The notes beneath the pieces are model-generated. The model ran no database searches. It had not been told where the DNA came from and saw only the letters and a list, made by a program, of their open reading frames with translations. From NCBI RefSeq assembly GCF_000427965.1, contig NZ_ATZA01000039.1, forward strand, positions 1 to 58,105: a stretch of DNA of 58,105 nt, read 5' to 3'. A program made the position numbers and the translations under genes. Each line of letters opens with the position of its first letter. The stretch's first letter is position 1. Below, one piece after another: positions 41,023-48,835 of the stretch. This DNA is from Olivibacter sitiensis DSM 17696 (GTDB taxonomy: Bacteria; Bacteroidota; Bacteroidia; Sphingobacteriales; Sphingobacteriaceae).

Positions 41023-41336
41023 TCCTAATTACGTTTTTGATGATAGGTTGTGCAAACAATAAAAATACAACAATGCAAGAAAATAAAACAACAGAAGAAA
41101 CCAAAGCGTATATCGGAATGTGGGTAACAAAGGACGGCTATATTCGCCACGAACTTTTACCCAACAACCGATATGATGAAGCACGGGGAAATCGCAAAAG
41201 TGCTTATCGGGGTAGTTACAAGGTAACGGGAAATCATATTGATTACAAAGACGACACAGGTTTTACCGCAGACGGGGAATTTAAAGACGGCATTTTGTAT
41301 CACGGTGGTATGATTTTGTATAAAGAAAAAAACTAA
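40989..41336 (+). CDS. Atu4866-domain lipoprotein
   Basis: A 115-residue protein with a lipoprotein signal (VHFIHRILILITFLMIGC). Its domain reads YIGMWVTKDGYIRHELLPNN, then RYDEARGNRKSAYRGSYKVT and IDYKDDTGFTADGEF, the nearly invariant signature of the Atu4866 family. Family members are small beta proteins of unknown role, found widely beside short-chain dehydrogenases. The start overlaps the end of the SDR gene by 34 bp, implying translational coupling, and an AraC gene follows after 10 bp. Confidence 0.85.
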   Translation: MERVHFIHRILILITFLMIGCANNKNTTMQENKTTEETKAYIGMWVTKDGYIRHELLPNNRYDEARGNRKSAYRGSYKVTGNHIDYKDDTGFTADGEFKDGILYHGGMILYKEKN

Positions 41337-41346
41337 TTTAGTAGTT

Positions 41347-42261
41347 ATGGAAAAAACATTTCACTTTCATTCAATAGCAGAATTTCACGCTTTCTGCAAT
41401 CTGCCCAATCCTGAACACTCATTGATTAGCCTGATAGACTACAGTAAGGTTTCTTATCCTGTTAATGAAAATGAATTGAAATGGATACAGCATTACTATT
41501 CTATTGGGTTAAAGCGAAATATCAATGCCAAATTCAACTACGGACAACAAGAGTATGATTTTAATTCGGGCGTATTAGTGTTTGTTTCGCCACTTCAATT
41601 TTTGAAATTAGAAATCAATCAAAATATTGTAGTTGAGCCGACAGGTTGGCTTTTGCTCATTCACCCCGATTTTCTTTGGAACACATCATTGGCGAAGAAG
41701 ATAAAGTCTTACGACTTTTTTCAGTATGCCGTTAATGAAGCCCTTTTTCTTTCAGACAAAGAGGAAAAGGTTATCGTGGACATTCTTCAAAACATAGAAA
41801 GGGAATACCAATCCAACATTGACAAATTCAGTCAGGAACTTATTATTGCCCAACTTGAAATGTTGCTGATTTATTCCGAACGGTTTTATGAACGTCAGTT
41901 TTTAACCCGAAAAAAATCAAACTACGAATTGTTGGAACGTTTTGAAAAAGTACTTTTAAACTATTTTGAAAGTGGCAGGTTATTGGAAAATGGTATTCCG
42001 ACAGTAACAGACATTGCGGAGCAACTAACTATTTCGCCCAATTATTTAGGAACACTTTTGCGATTGAATACCCAACAAAACACGCAACAGCACATTCAAA
42101 ACAAACTGATTGATTTTGCCAAAGAACGATTAAGCACTACAAACCTGTCCGTAAGCGAAATTGCCTACGATTTAGGTTTTGAACACCCGCAATCATTCAG
42201 CAAACTGTTCAAGCAAAAAACTAATCAAACGCCTTTGGAGTTCAGGACTTCGTTTAACTGA
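41347..42261 (+). CDS. AraC-family transcriptional regulator
   Basis: A 304-residue regulator with the N-terminal domain typical of Bacteroidota AraC proteins next to oxidoreductases (SIAEFHAFCNLPNPEHSLIS, KFNYGQQEYDFNSGVLVF, then PTGWLLLIHPDFLW). The C-terminal HTH pair contains VSEIAYDLGFEHPQSFSKLF and NQTPLEF. It is 10 bp after the Atu4866 lipoprotein gene and is probably translated from the same mRNA as the SDR at 40183, which it likely controls. It is clearly a paralogue of the AraC at 44719. Confidence 0.92.
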   Translation: MEKTFHFHSIAEFHAFCNLPNPEHSLISLIDYSKVSYPVNENELKWIQHYYSIGLKRNINAKFNYGQQEYDFNSGVLVFVSPLQFLKLEINQNIVVEPTGWLLLIHPDFLWNTSLAKKIKSYDFFQYAVNEALFLSDKEEKVIVDILQNIEREYQSNIDKFSQELIIAQLEMLLIYSERFYERQFLTRKKSNYELLERFEKVLLNYFESGRLLENGIPTVTDIAEQLTISPNYLGTLLRLNTQQNTQQHIQNKLIDFAKERLSTTNLSVSEIAYDLGFEHPQSFSKLFKQKTNQTPLEFRTSFN

Positions 42262-42263
42262 CA

Positions 42264-42309
42264 TTTTTACCAAATGGTAAATCATAGCCAAAACCATTCA
42301 CTAACTTTG
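42264..42309 (+). promoter_or_regulatory. Crp/Fnr promoter with palindromic operator at class II position
   Basis: TTTTTACCAAATGGTAAAT at 42264-42282 contains the inverted repeat TTTACC-N4-GGTAAA. Its centre is 32 bp upstream of the centre of the -7 box TAACTTTG (42302-42309). That places it near -40, the class II activator position. The -7 box ends five bases before the ATG, so the mRNA would be leaderless or nearly so. The same 19-mer recurs upstream of the SDR at 42960. Confidence 0.75.
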
Positions 42310-42314
42310 CGAAA

Positions 42315-42881
42315 ATGAAAGAACTGATAGAATATATTTTGCAGTTTGGCAATTTGAATCAACAACAAATTGACCTTATTACGAGCAAAGTAACTGAAAT
42401 ACAGATTCGAAAAGATGCGTATTTTTCCGAAGCAGGTAAAATTCCCCGACAGGTCGGTTTCGTTGTAGACGGTGTTGTCCGTGGCTGTTATTACAACAAT
42501 AAAGGCGAGGAAATAACCCGTTGCTTTATTCCCGAAAATAATTTAGTGGTTGATTACCCCAATTTTGAAGCCAATACAACTTCTGCCGAATACTTACAAG
42601 CCGGCACCGATTGCAAACTCATCGTATTTTCAAAACAAGATTGGGACGAACTTTCCTATACAATCGTAGGTTGGGACAATATCAAGAACAAAATGGTGCA
42701 AAAGTGCCTTTACCAAAAATCCAGAAAAAGCCCTGTCATTTCGCAGGACGCAACTGCACGCTATTTGGAATTTTTAGAAAACTACCCGACACTCGCTAAT
42801 CGCGTTGCACTTTCTCATATTGCTTCGTATTTAGGCGTTACCCAACAATCATTGAGCAGAATCAGAAAGAACATCCGCTAA
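42315..42881 (+). CDS. Crp/Fnr-family transcriptional regulator
   Basis: A 188-residue protein with an N-terminal cyclic-nucleotide-binding-type barrel (RKDAYFSEAGKIPRQVGFVV, EITRCFIPENNLVVDYPNFE) and a C-terminal winged helix in which VALSHIASYLGVTQQSLSRI is the recognition region. The barrel lacks the arginine-containing phosphate-binding cassette of true CRP, and there are no iron-sulfur cysteines. The ligand, if any, is therefore not cAMP-like by sequence. Identical palindromes in front of this gene and of the SDR gene downstream indicate that it activates both. Confidence 0.9.
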   Translation: MKELIEYILQFGNLNQQQIDLITSKVTEIQIRKDAYFSEAGKIPRQVGFVVDGVVRGCYYNNKGEEITRCFIPENNLVVDYPNFEANTTSAEYLQAGTDCKLIVFSKQDWDELSYTIVGWDNIKNKMVQKCLYQKSRKSPVISQDATARYLEFLENYPTLANRVALSHIASYLGVTQQSLSRIRKNIR

Positions 42882-42887
42882 AATCAC

Positions 42888-42934
42888 TTTTTACCAAATG
42901 GTAAATGACTTCATTTTTTTACGGTGCAATTTTG
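42888..42934 (+). promoter_or_regulatory. Second copy of the Crp/Fnr operator, before an SDR gene
   Basis: The 19-mer TTTTTACCAAATGGTAAAT recurs unchanged at 42888-42906. Its centre is 33 bp upstream of the centre of a weak -7 box CAATTTTG (42927-42934), matching the geometry of the first copy. The weak -7 box fits an activator-dependent promoter. Confidence 0.75.
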
Positions 42935-42959
42935 CATCATAAATTTAAAACCAAGAAAA

Positions 42960-43697
42960 ATGAAGTCAGCATTTATCACAGGAGCAAACAAAGGTATCGG
43001 CTTTGAAACAGCAAAGCAATTGGTACAAAAAGGATTTTACGTTTACATCGGAAGTCGTGATTTACAAAATGGCTTACAAACCGTTAAGAAACTGAAAGCC
43101 GAAAACCTGACAAACGTTGAAGCCATTCAAATTGACGTAACAGATGACAATTCGGTAAAAAATGCCCGAATTGAAATCGGTAAGAAAACAGGCATTTTGG
43201 ACGTGTTGATTAACAATGCGGGAATAAATGGCGGAGAACCTTATACCGCATTAGGGGCAAGCAGCGAACAGTTTTTTGCAGCATTTAATACCAATGTGTT
43301 TGGTGTGGCAAGAGTTACTCAAGCTTTCATTGATTTATTATACCAATCAACCGAACCAAGAATTGTGAATGTGAGTACAAGTGTTGGTTCGCTTACACTG
43401 CAAAGCGACCCGAATTGGTTCGGTTACGACTTTGCAAAATATGCGGTTTATGGTTCGTCAAAAGCAGCTTTGAATATGCTTACCGTTCATTTGGCTTATG
43501 AACTTCGGGACACGCCGTTCAAAGTAAATGCCGTTTGTCCGGGTTACACGAAAACTGATTTTACAGGTTATAATGGTGGCGAAGTGGAAGAAGCAGGAAA
43601 ACGCATTGTAAAATACGCCTTATTGGACAAAGATGGGGTAACGGGTAAATTCATCAGCGAAGAAACAAATCCTGAAACAGGCGAAATTGCTTGGTAA
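42960..43697 (+). CDS. Short-chain dehydrogenase/reductase (SDR)
   Basis: From ATG 42960 the product is 245 residues: ITGANKGIGFETAKQLV, an arginine after strand 2 (GSRDLQNG) indicating NADP(H), LINNAGINGGEP, catalytic NVSTSVGSLT and YGSSKAALNM (YxxxK), and VCPGYTKTDF. It resembles carbonyl-reductase-like SDRs that act on small ketones or quinones. It is controlled, on sequence evidence, by the Crp/Fnr protein encoded directly upstream. The following 199 bp contain no gene. Confidence 0.92.
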   Translation: MKSAFITGANKGIGFETAKQLVQKGFYVYIGSRDLQNGLQTVKKLKAENLTNVEAIQIDVTDDNSVKNARIEIGKKTGILDVLINNAGINGGEPYTALGASSEQFFAAFNTNVFGVARVTQAFIDLLYQSTEPRIVNVSTSVGSLTLQSDPNWFGYDFAKYAVYGSSKAALNMLTVHLAYELRDTPFKVNAVCPGYTKTDFTGYNGGEVEEAGKRIVKYALLDKDGVTGKFISEETNPETGEIAW

Positions 43698-43896
43698 CAA
43701 GAACTGGATATAGCAGGGAGAGTAACGAACCGCAAATCGTTGACAGTTAGGCTGTCTAGACCACTCAGTCCAGCACTTTCAAAGTCAACCATTAGAGACA
43801 GCGGACTTCGTTTTTGAACACAACCATCCGACATTTGAACACTTTTAATACGGCAGACTTTCAGAACTTTGCCTTGTAATATTCAAACAGCAGGAA

Positions 43897-44697
43897 ATGA
43901 AAGCAGTCTTAATAACAGGAGCTTCGGGCGGAATAGGAGAGGCCCTTGCCATTAAATTGGCGGAAAGAAAGCACAACCTTTTGCTTGTAGCCCGTAATGC
44001 CGGCAAGTTAGCGATTCAATGCAAACAACTCGCTGAAAAATTTGGCATCCATGCACAGTTCATTGCAGCCGATTTGGCAAAACCCGAAACAGCGGAGCAG
44101 GTTTTTGCAGAAACACAACAACGTGGATTGGAAATCGACATGCTCATCAATAATGCCGGGATCGGTTCCGGTGGTGAATTTGCTGCATTATCTTTGCAAT
44201 CGGAATTAGATCTATTGCAGCTCAATATTTCGTCCTTGGTTGCACTCACCCATTTATTCCTGCAAGAAATGAAAGCGCGCAGGAGCGGAACAATCATAAA
44301 CGTAGCTTCCATGGCGTCTTTTTTTCCGTTTCCCTATATGACCACCTATTCCGCCAGTAAGGTTTTCGTCCGGCACTTTACCCAGGCGTTGGCCCAGGAA
44401 TGTAAACCTTATAATGTACACGTCATGTTGCTTTGCCCGGGATTGACCAAAACCAATTTCAACCATGCTGCTGGAATAGAAAATGAAATAGGCAAAGGAT
44501 TGAATTCAGAATACAGCAGTTCTACCCAAACACCCGAACAGGTGGCAGACGAAATGTTGAACGCATTGGATAAAAGGAAACATTACATCGTATCGGGAAG
44601 AATGAACCGGATGGCTGCAAAATTATCCGCCCTGTTGCCCAATGCTTTTTTAGCCTGGACCTTTGCCAAATCATACAGGAAAAGATTGGGTAAATAA
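43897..44697 (+). CDS. Short-chain dehydrogenase/reductase (SDR), DltE/YdfG-like
   Basis: A 266-residue SDR: LITGASGGIGEALAIKLAER, the basic VARNAGK after strand 2, LINNAGIGSGGEF, catalytic NVASMASFFPFP, YSASKVFVRH (YxxxK), and LCPGLTKTNF. The C-terminal extension (RMNRMAAKLSALLPNAFLAW) contains a hydrophobic helix that may associate with the membrane, as in the related YqjQ/DltE group. It is 21 bp upstream of an AraC gene on the same strand, the reverse gene order to the 35-kb AraC-SDR pair. Confidence 0.92.
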   Translation: MKAVLITGASGGIGEALAIKLAERKHNLLLVARNAGKLAIQCKQLAEKFGIHAQFIAADLAKPETAEQVFAETQQRGLEIDMLINNAGIGSGGEFAALSLQSELDLLQLNISSLVALTHLFLQEMKARRSGTIINVASMASFFPFPYMTTYSASKVFVRHFTQALAQECKPYNVHVMLLCPGLTKTNFNHAAGIENEIGKGLNSEYSSSTQTPEQVADEMLNALDKRKHYIVSGRMNRMAAKLSALLPNAFLAWTFAKSYRKRLGK

Positions 44698-44718
44698 TTT
44701 GTAAGTTTGATCATTAAA

Positions 44719-45636
44719 ATGGGAAAAATGAGCGCTGATACATTGACCATGCATTTCAAGACCATCTCCGAGTTTCATCAGGCTGTGGGTATTTCTAAGC
44801 CAAAACATCCTTTATTCAGCGTTCTACGCTTTGAAGATTTACCAAAAGTGGAAAACGACCGGCGTGTAAAATTAATCTCGGACTTCTATCAGATCACATT
44901 AAAGAAAGAATGCCCTTGCAAAATGCAATATGGGCAGACACCTTTTGATTTTGACGAAGGCATTATTTCCTGTTTTGCTCCCAGGCAAGTGTGTATTATA
45001 GATGAAGATTTTGCATTTGCGAAAGCGGGCTGGGTATTGAATATCCATCCTGATTTTTTGAGAACCTATTCCTTAAGCCAAAAAATAAAAACCCTTGGAT
45101 TTTTTGATTACGAAGTAAACGAAGCCCTGATACTTTCAGATGAAGAGCAAAAATCTGTCGAAACCATTTTGGCACAAATCGAAAAAGAATCAAACTTGCC
45201 GATAGACAATTTCAGTCAGGACGTCATCATTGCAAACATGGATCTGCTTTTAACCCATTGCAACCGTTATTACAACCGGCAATTCATTACCCGGAAACCA
45301 AAAAACAGCGAGCTTTTGAATACGTTTGAACGTATATTGAACGACTATTTTGCAAAGGAAGAAAATGGCTTCCCGACCGTAAATGAGATGGCGCTGCAAC
45401 TCAATTTGTCGCCCAAGTATTTAAGCGATTGCCTGAAGCAACTCACCGGACAAACAGCACAGCAACTGATACACGACAAGCTGATAGAGCAAGCCAAAGA
45501 CATTCTGACCACAACAGCACTTTCGGTAAGTGAAATAGCCTACCAATTAGGCTTTGAATACCCGCAGTCATTCAGCAAATTGTTCAAGAGCAAAACCGAA
45601 ATGTCACCTTTGGAGTTTAGACAATCATTTAATTGA
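44719..45636 (+). CDS. AraC-family transcriptional regulator
   Basis: From ATG 44719 the product is 305 residues and is paralogous throughout to the AraC at 41347: the N-terminal domain has TISEFHQAVGISKPKHPLFS and KMQYGQTPFDFDEGIISCFA, and the HTH pair has VSEIAYQLGFEYPQSFSKLF with MSPLEFRQSF. It lies just after an SDR gene and probably regulates it. A TTG at 44707 could add four residues. No operator repeat was found around this gene by eye. Confidence 0.92.
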   Translation: MGKMSADTLTMHFKTISEFHQAVGISKPKHPLFSVLRFEDLPKVENDRRVKLISDFYQITLKKECPCKMQYGQTPFDFDEGIISCFAPRQVCIIDEDFAFAKAGWVLNIHPDFLRTYSLSQKIKTLGFFDYEVNEALILSDEEQKSVETILAQIEKESNLPIDNFSQDVIIANMDLLLTHCNRYYNRQFITRKPKNSELLNTFERILNDYFAKEENGFPTVNEMALQLNLSPKYLSDCLKQLTGQTAQQLIHDKLIEQAKDILTTTALSVSEIAYQLGFEYPQSFSKLFKSKTEMSPLEFRQSFN

Positions 45637-45739
45637 TGAAAATACTATCACTAATTAATTAAGGGTTTCGCTAAATTTGTATCCTGGTGTACCGACCGAC
45701 AATTGAAAATAAAAGAGTTTAGCAAGAAAAAAAATAAAA

Positions 45740-46099
45740 ATGAACAATAAAAATAATGCGAGAGTTTACAAAATGTCTTTTGCCAGTGTCTACCCGCATT
45801 ATATCCAAAAAGCGGAGAAAAAAGGCCGTACAAAAGCAGAAGTGGATGAAATTATATTCTGGCTGACAGGATATAATGAACAAACACTGCAACAACACAT
45901 TGACAATAAAACCGATTTTGAAACTTTCTTCTCCAAAGCACCTCAATTAAATCCAAATGTTTCGAAAATCACCGGTGTAATTTGCGGTTATCGTGTGGAG
46001 GAAATTGAATACCCTTTAATGCGAAATATTCGTTACTTAGATAAATTAATTGACGAACTGGCAAAAGGAAAGGCTATGGAAAAGATTTTAAGGAACTAA
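45740..46099 (+). CDS. DUF2200-family protein
   Basis: A 119-residue cytosolic protein with the DUF2200 hallmarks: [32 protein letters not shown], and later [20 protein letters not shown] with [17 protein letters not shown]. The family has no established function. It has its own promoter-like box TAAATTTG (45672-45679) after the AraC gene. Nothing in its surroundings indicates a role. Confidence 0.85.
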   Translation: MNNKNNARVYKMSFASVYPHYIQKAEKKGRTKAEVDEIIFWLTGYNEQTLQQHIDNKTDFETFFSKAPQLNPNVSKITGVICGYRVEEIEYPLMRNIRYLDKLIDELAKGKAMEKILRN

Positions 46100-46184
46100 G
46101 CTGCTGGGGACTCAACATTCGTTGTGAACCAATGAAACAAATCGCGCACAACACGAATAGGAGGGATGCGTACTTCGTAATCAA

Positions 46185-46202
46185 TCCCGACAGCTATCGG
46201 AA
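46185..46202. repeat. Imperfect palindrome TCCCGACAGCTATCGGAA
   Basis: An 18-bp near-palindrome centred on AGCT. The form CCCGAtAGCTaTCGGG is a dispersed repeat seen in several Bacteroidota genomes. Here two positions have drifted. It lies in the 159-bp gene-free gap before the arginase-family gene. Confidence 0.5.
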
Positions 46203-46258
46203 GCTATAATGCCGCCACTGGGCAAAGCCACAAAACTTTATCTTCAAGCTGATTTGAA

Positions 46259-47167
46259 ATGAACGAAAAAGAAATTAACATGATCGAATTCCCTTCTAAC
46301 TTAGGTCTAAAAAAAACTGATTATGCAGAAGAGCCTGGCGTAAAGTATCTCCCAGACTGGTTAAATAAGTTCGGCTTTCACAGCAAAATATGTCCTAAAA
46401 ATATTTTTAGAATAGATCCTCCTGAATATTCAATGACGTTAGACGAAAAATCAGGAGTAAGAAATGCCGACAAGATCGTACAGTATGCTAAGAAACAATG
46501 TGAACTATTAAAAGATAAGTTTAATGAAAACTTTTTTCAAATAATTCTTGGAGGTGATTGCAGTATTTTGATAGGTAACTGTTTAGCGCTAAAAAAAATA
46601 GGTGAATTCGGCTTATTTTTTCTTGATGGACATACTGATTATATGTGGCCTGAACTTTCTCAAACTGGCGGTGTTGCCGGAATGGATTTGGCCATTGTGA
46701 CGGGCAATGGAAACGACAAACTTACTAATATTGATAAATTAAAGCCCTATATTAAAGAAGAAAACACTTATTGTATTGGAAATCGTGATTTTGATGAATT
46801 ATATTTAAAACCAATGCTAGAGTCTGATATTCATTATATTGACCTGAACAAGCTAAGAGAAATTGGAATTAAAAGTGTGGTTAATGATTTTTTGAAAATG
46901 ATTGACGAGAAAAATCTAGATGGTTTTTTTATTCATTTAGACGTTGATGTTTTAAATGATAATATTATGCCTGCTGTTGATTCGAGAGAAAAGGGAGGAT
47001 TAACTTATCCTGAAATTACTGAAATTTTAGAATTATTAATAAATAATAAGAAGGCCTTTGGAATTGAAATCACAATATTAGATCCCGATTTAGATCCGAA
47101 TGGGATTTATACAAAACCATTTGTAGAAACCATAACAAATATTTTTGATAAGAAAGCCTGCCGATGA
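46259..47167 (+). CDS. Arginase/agmatinase/formiminoglutamase-family enzyme
   Basis: A 302-residue ureohydrolase-family protein with three conserved segments: FQIILGGDCSILIGN (cysteine where arginase has the Mn-ligand histidine of GGDHS), LFFLDGHTDYMWPE, and FFIHLDVDVLNDNIMPAVDS. These supply the aspartates of the binuclear manganese site. Family members hydrolyse guanidino or related groups. The substrate loop is not close enough to arginase to claim arginine. It is a stand-alone gene on A+T-rich DNA, convergent with the HigBA locus. Confidence 0.85.
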   Translation: MNEKEINMIEFPSNLGLKKTDYAEEPGVKYLPDWLNKFGFHSKICPKNIFRIDPPEYSMTLDEKSGVRNADKIVQYAKKQCELLKDKFNENFFQIILGGDCSILIGNCLALKKIGEFGLFFLDGHTDYMWPELSQTGGVAGMDLAIVTGNGNDKLTNIDKLKPYIKEENTYCIGNRDFDELYLKPMLESDIHYIDLNKLREIGIKSVVNDFLKMIDEKNLDGFFIHLDVDVLNDNIMPAVDSREKGGLTYPEITEILELLINNKKAFGIEITILDPDLDPNGIYTKPFVETITNIFDKKACR

Positions 47168-47229
47168 TATCGCAGTGGCAATAGAGGGCGACGAGCGTCA
47201 GTTAAATGGAAAAAATGCTTTTACATGAA

Positions 47230-47520
47230 TTAAACATGTTCCAATTCCCGCGCCTCCTGTATATCCCAAGAGGTTTGCAAGTTCATCCAGTAATCCGCGC
47301 TGACACCTAAATATTTTTCCAACCTGACCGCTACTTTCGGAGAAATATTTCTCTTACCAGCGAAAATTTCGCTTAAGTTGGTTGGCAGGATACCTAATGC
47401 CTTTGCTACATCTTTCTTGGCAAGTTCCCGCTCTTCAATTTCTTCCAATAAATATATGCCTGGATGAAATGCCCTTACTTCCAGTTCCACCCCTTTGCTG
47501 TTAAAAACTTGATGTGACAT
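47230..47520 (-). CDS. higA: HigA-type antitoxin
   Basis: A 96-residue protein of the HigA/VapI group. A short N terminus (EVRAFHPGIYLLEEIEEREL) leads into an Xre-type HTH (KKDVAKALGILPTNLSEIFA, GKRNISPKVAVRLEKYLGVS) and ends with SADYWMNLQTSWDI, the family hallmark. It neutralises the HigB toxin encoded 58 bp upstream and represses the operon through its HTH. The toxin-first order is usual for higBA loci. Confidence 0.92.
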   Translation of the reverse strand: MSHQVFNSKGVELEVRAFHPGIYLLEEIEERELAKKDVAKALGILPTNLSEIFAGKRNISPKVAVRLEKYLGVSADYWMNLQTSWDIQEARELEHV

Positions 47521-47578
47521 AGTATAAAACTTTAATTTATGGCCTGTAACACGCAGGCCGTATATTTAATGTGTTAAT

Positions 47579-47884
47579 TTAACCGTAATGATTACTGAGT
47601 CCTTCAACATGAATGATCTCCAGCACATTTTCCTTTGTGATATGGAATATAATACGCCATCCTTTATTGACCCTTATAGAATAGTGTCCGGCCCGATCAC
47701 CTGACAGTTTTTCAAAATGTAACGAATGAAGATTGCGTAGATCATTCGTATTTTTAGCTGCCTTCATTTGATTGATACGGATCACGAACCGATCCATTAC
47801 AGCCTGTGGAAATTTCTGCTTTCCACTGACCTTTCCTTTAATTACGAGCTCTTCCAAATACTCGTCTTCAATTATTACAACCAT
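47579..47884 (-). CDS. higB: HigB-type toxin (RelE superfamily mRNA interferase)
   Basis: A 101-residue protein with the RelE/HigB fold: RFVIRINQMKAAKNTNDLRN, LHFEKLSGDRAGHYSIRVNK and GWRIIFHITKENVLEIIHVE. The basic and aromatic residues of YSIRVNKGWRIIF are the usual ribosome-dependent mRNA-cleavage site. The start at 47884 follows a leader of about 55 nt from a canonical promoter at 47946-47976. HigA is encoded downstream. Confidence 0.92.
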   Translation of the reverse strand: MVVIIEDEYLEELVIKGKVSGKQKFPQAVMDRFVIRINQMKAAKNTNDLRNLHSLHFEKLSGDRAGHYSIRVNKGWRIIFHITKENVLEIIHVEGLSNHYG

Positions 47885-47945
47885 TTAATAGGTTATTTTA
47901 TCATGGTTTTACCGTTTACGTTATACATCCAATCATCTATGAGAG

Positions 47946-47985
47946 CAAAGGTAACAAAACCAAAAAAATTACCAAATTTTGGTAA
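47946..47985 (-). promoter_or_regulatory. higBA promoter and 17-bp palindromic operator
   Basis: On the minus strand, TTTG (complement of 47973-47976), a 19-bp spacer and TACCTTTG (complement of 47946-47953) make an exact Bacteroidota promoter. The perfect palindrome TTACCAAATTTTGGTAA (47969-47985) covers the -33 element. Bound HigA would therefore block transcription. Extra GGTAA half-sites lie on both sides (47950 and 47997). Confidence 0.8.
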
Positions 47986-48092
47986 TAACCTTTTTTGGTA
48001 ATAAAGAAAATAAACCTAAGTGTTCCTTCGTGATAAAAAAACAGACTTGACCCTCCTAAGTATTGGCTTACTCAAAATTTTGGAGAATCTAA

Positions 48093-48410
48093 ATGGCAAT
48101 ATGTCTAATAAAATTAGAACCAATATTCAGTCCAATCGGGGAGGAATTATTTTTCAGGGGAATTGTTCATTCGAGTTTTGCAAAATCATTTGGTAATTTG
48201 AAAGCTTCAATTATTGACAGTTCTGCCTTTGCTCTAGTCCATATTTCGCATTTTGGATTGGTTTTTATCAACAATGAATGGAAGTTTCTAACTGTCCCAA
48301 CAATAATTTGGGTTATAAGTATGTTTTTGGTCGGCATTTTATTCTACTTATGCAGAAAAAAATCAGGTTCGGTATTGGGAGCAATAATTTGTCATTCAGC
48401 GTTTAACTAG
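48093..48410 (+). pseudogene. C-terminal part of a CPBP-family intramembrane protease
   Basis: The 105-residue frame holds all three catalytic motifs of the CPBP (Rce1/Abi-like) family: IGEELFFRGIVHSSF (EExxxR), SSAFALVHISHFG (FxxxH) and ICHSAFN. It lacks the two to four N-terminal membrane helices of full-length members, which run to 200 residues or more. The sequence upstream shows no matching frame, so the 5' part is missing. It lies just after the higBA promoter region and may have been truncated when that locus arrived. Confidence 0.65.
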
Positions 48411-48835
48411 GAATGATATATTGTATTTTTTATTTGCTAAATTGAATCAATAAGCTTCCGCTAATCGCGCTTTTGCATCAAGCGGAGGAAACGTTTTCGT
48501 ATGGCAGTTTCGCGGTAAAATTCACCCTCGTAAAGCCACTGGGCGTGGCCTACCATTTAAAAAAAACAAATCCAAAGAGATATAATTCATAATCCCTATC
48601 TTTGCAACCTGATTTACTATTTCTAACATATTATCTGTGTCCTTCCCAAAGGATCAACTCGCTTGAAAATCCGGGTTGTAAGCGTATGGAGGCTTTTCGA
48701 CTTCGATGCACAGGTGATTACGTCCATTTATTTTATTGAATCTTAAACAAGAACAGTTGATTTTCAAATCAATTGCTTGATCACGTTGTGCTGTATTCAA
48801 CATCCCGAATGTGATCATAAAACAATGAATTAAAA
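48411..48835 (+). other. Gene-free leader region with promoter box TATCTTTG
   Basis: No gene is seen in 425 bp. A -7 box TATCTTTG (48597-48604) could start a transcript with a leader of about 225 nt before the methyltransferase ATG. A partly paired CTTCCGCT / AGCGGAGG hairpin lies near 48463-48500. No known riboswitch was recognised in the leader. Confidence 0.4.

Noticed and set aside
48597-48835. Riboswitch in the methyltransferase leader
   Set aside because: The leader is long, but I found no conserved riboswitch core such as a SAM or cobalamin motif; only a promoter box is supportable.
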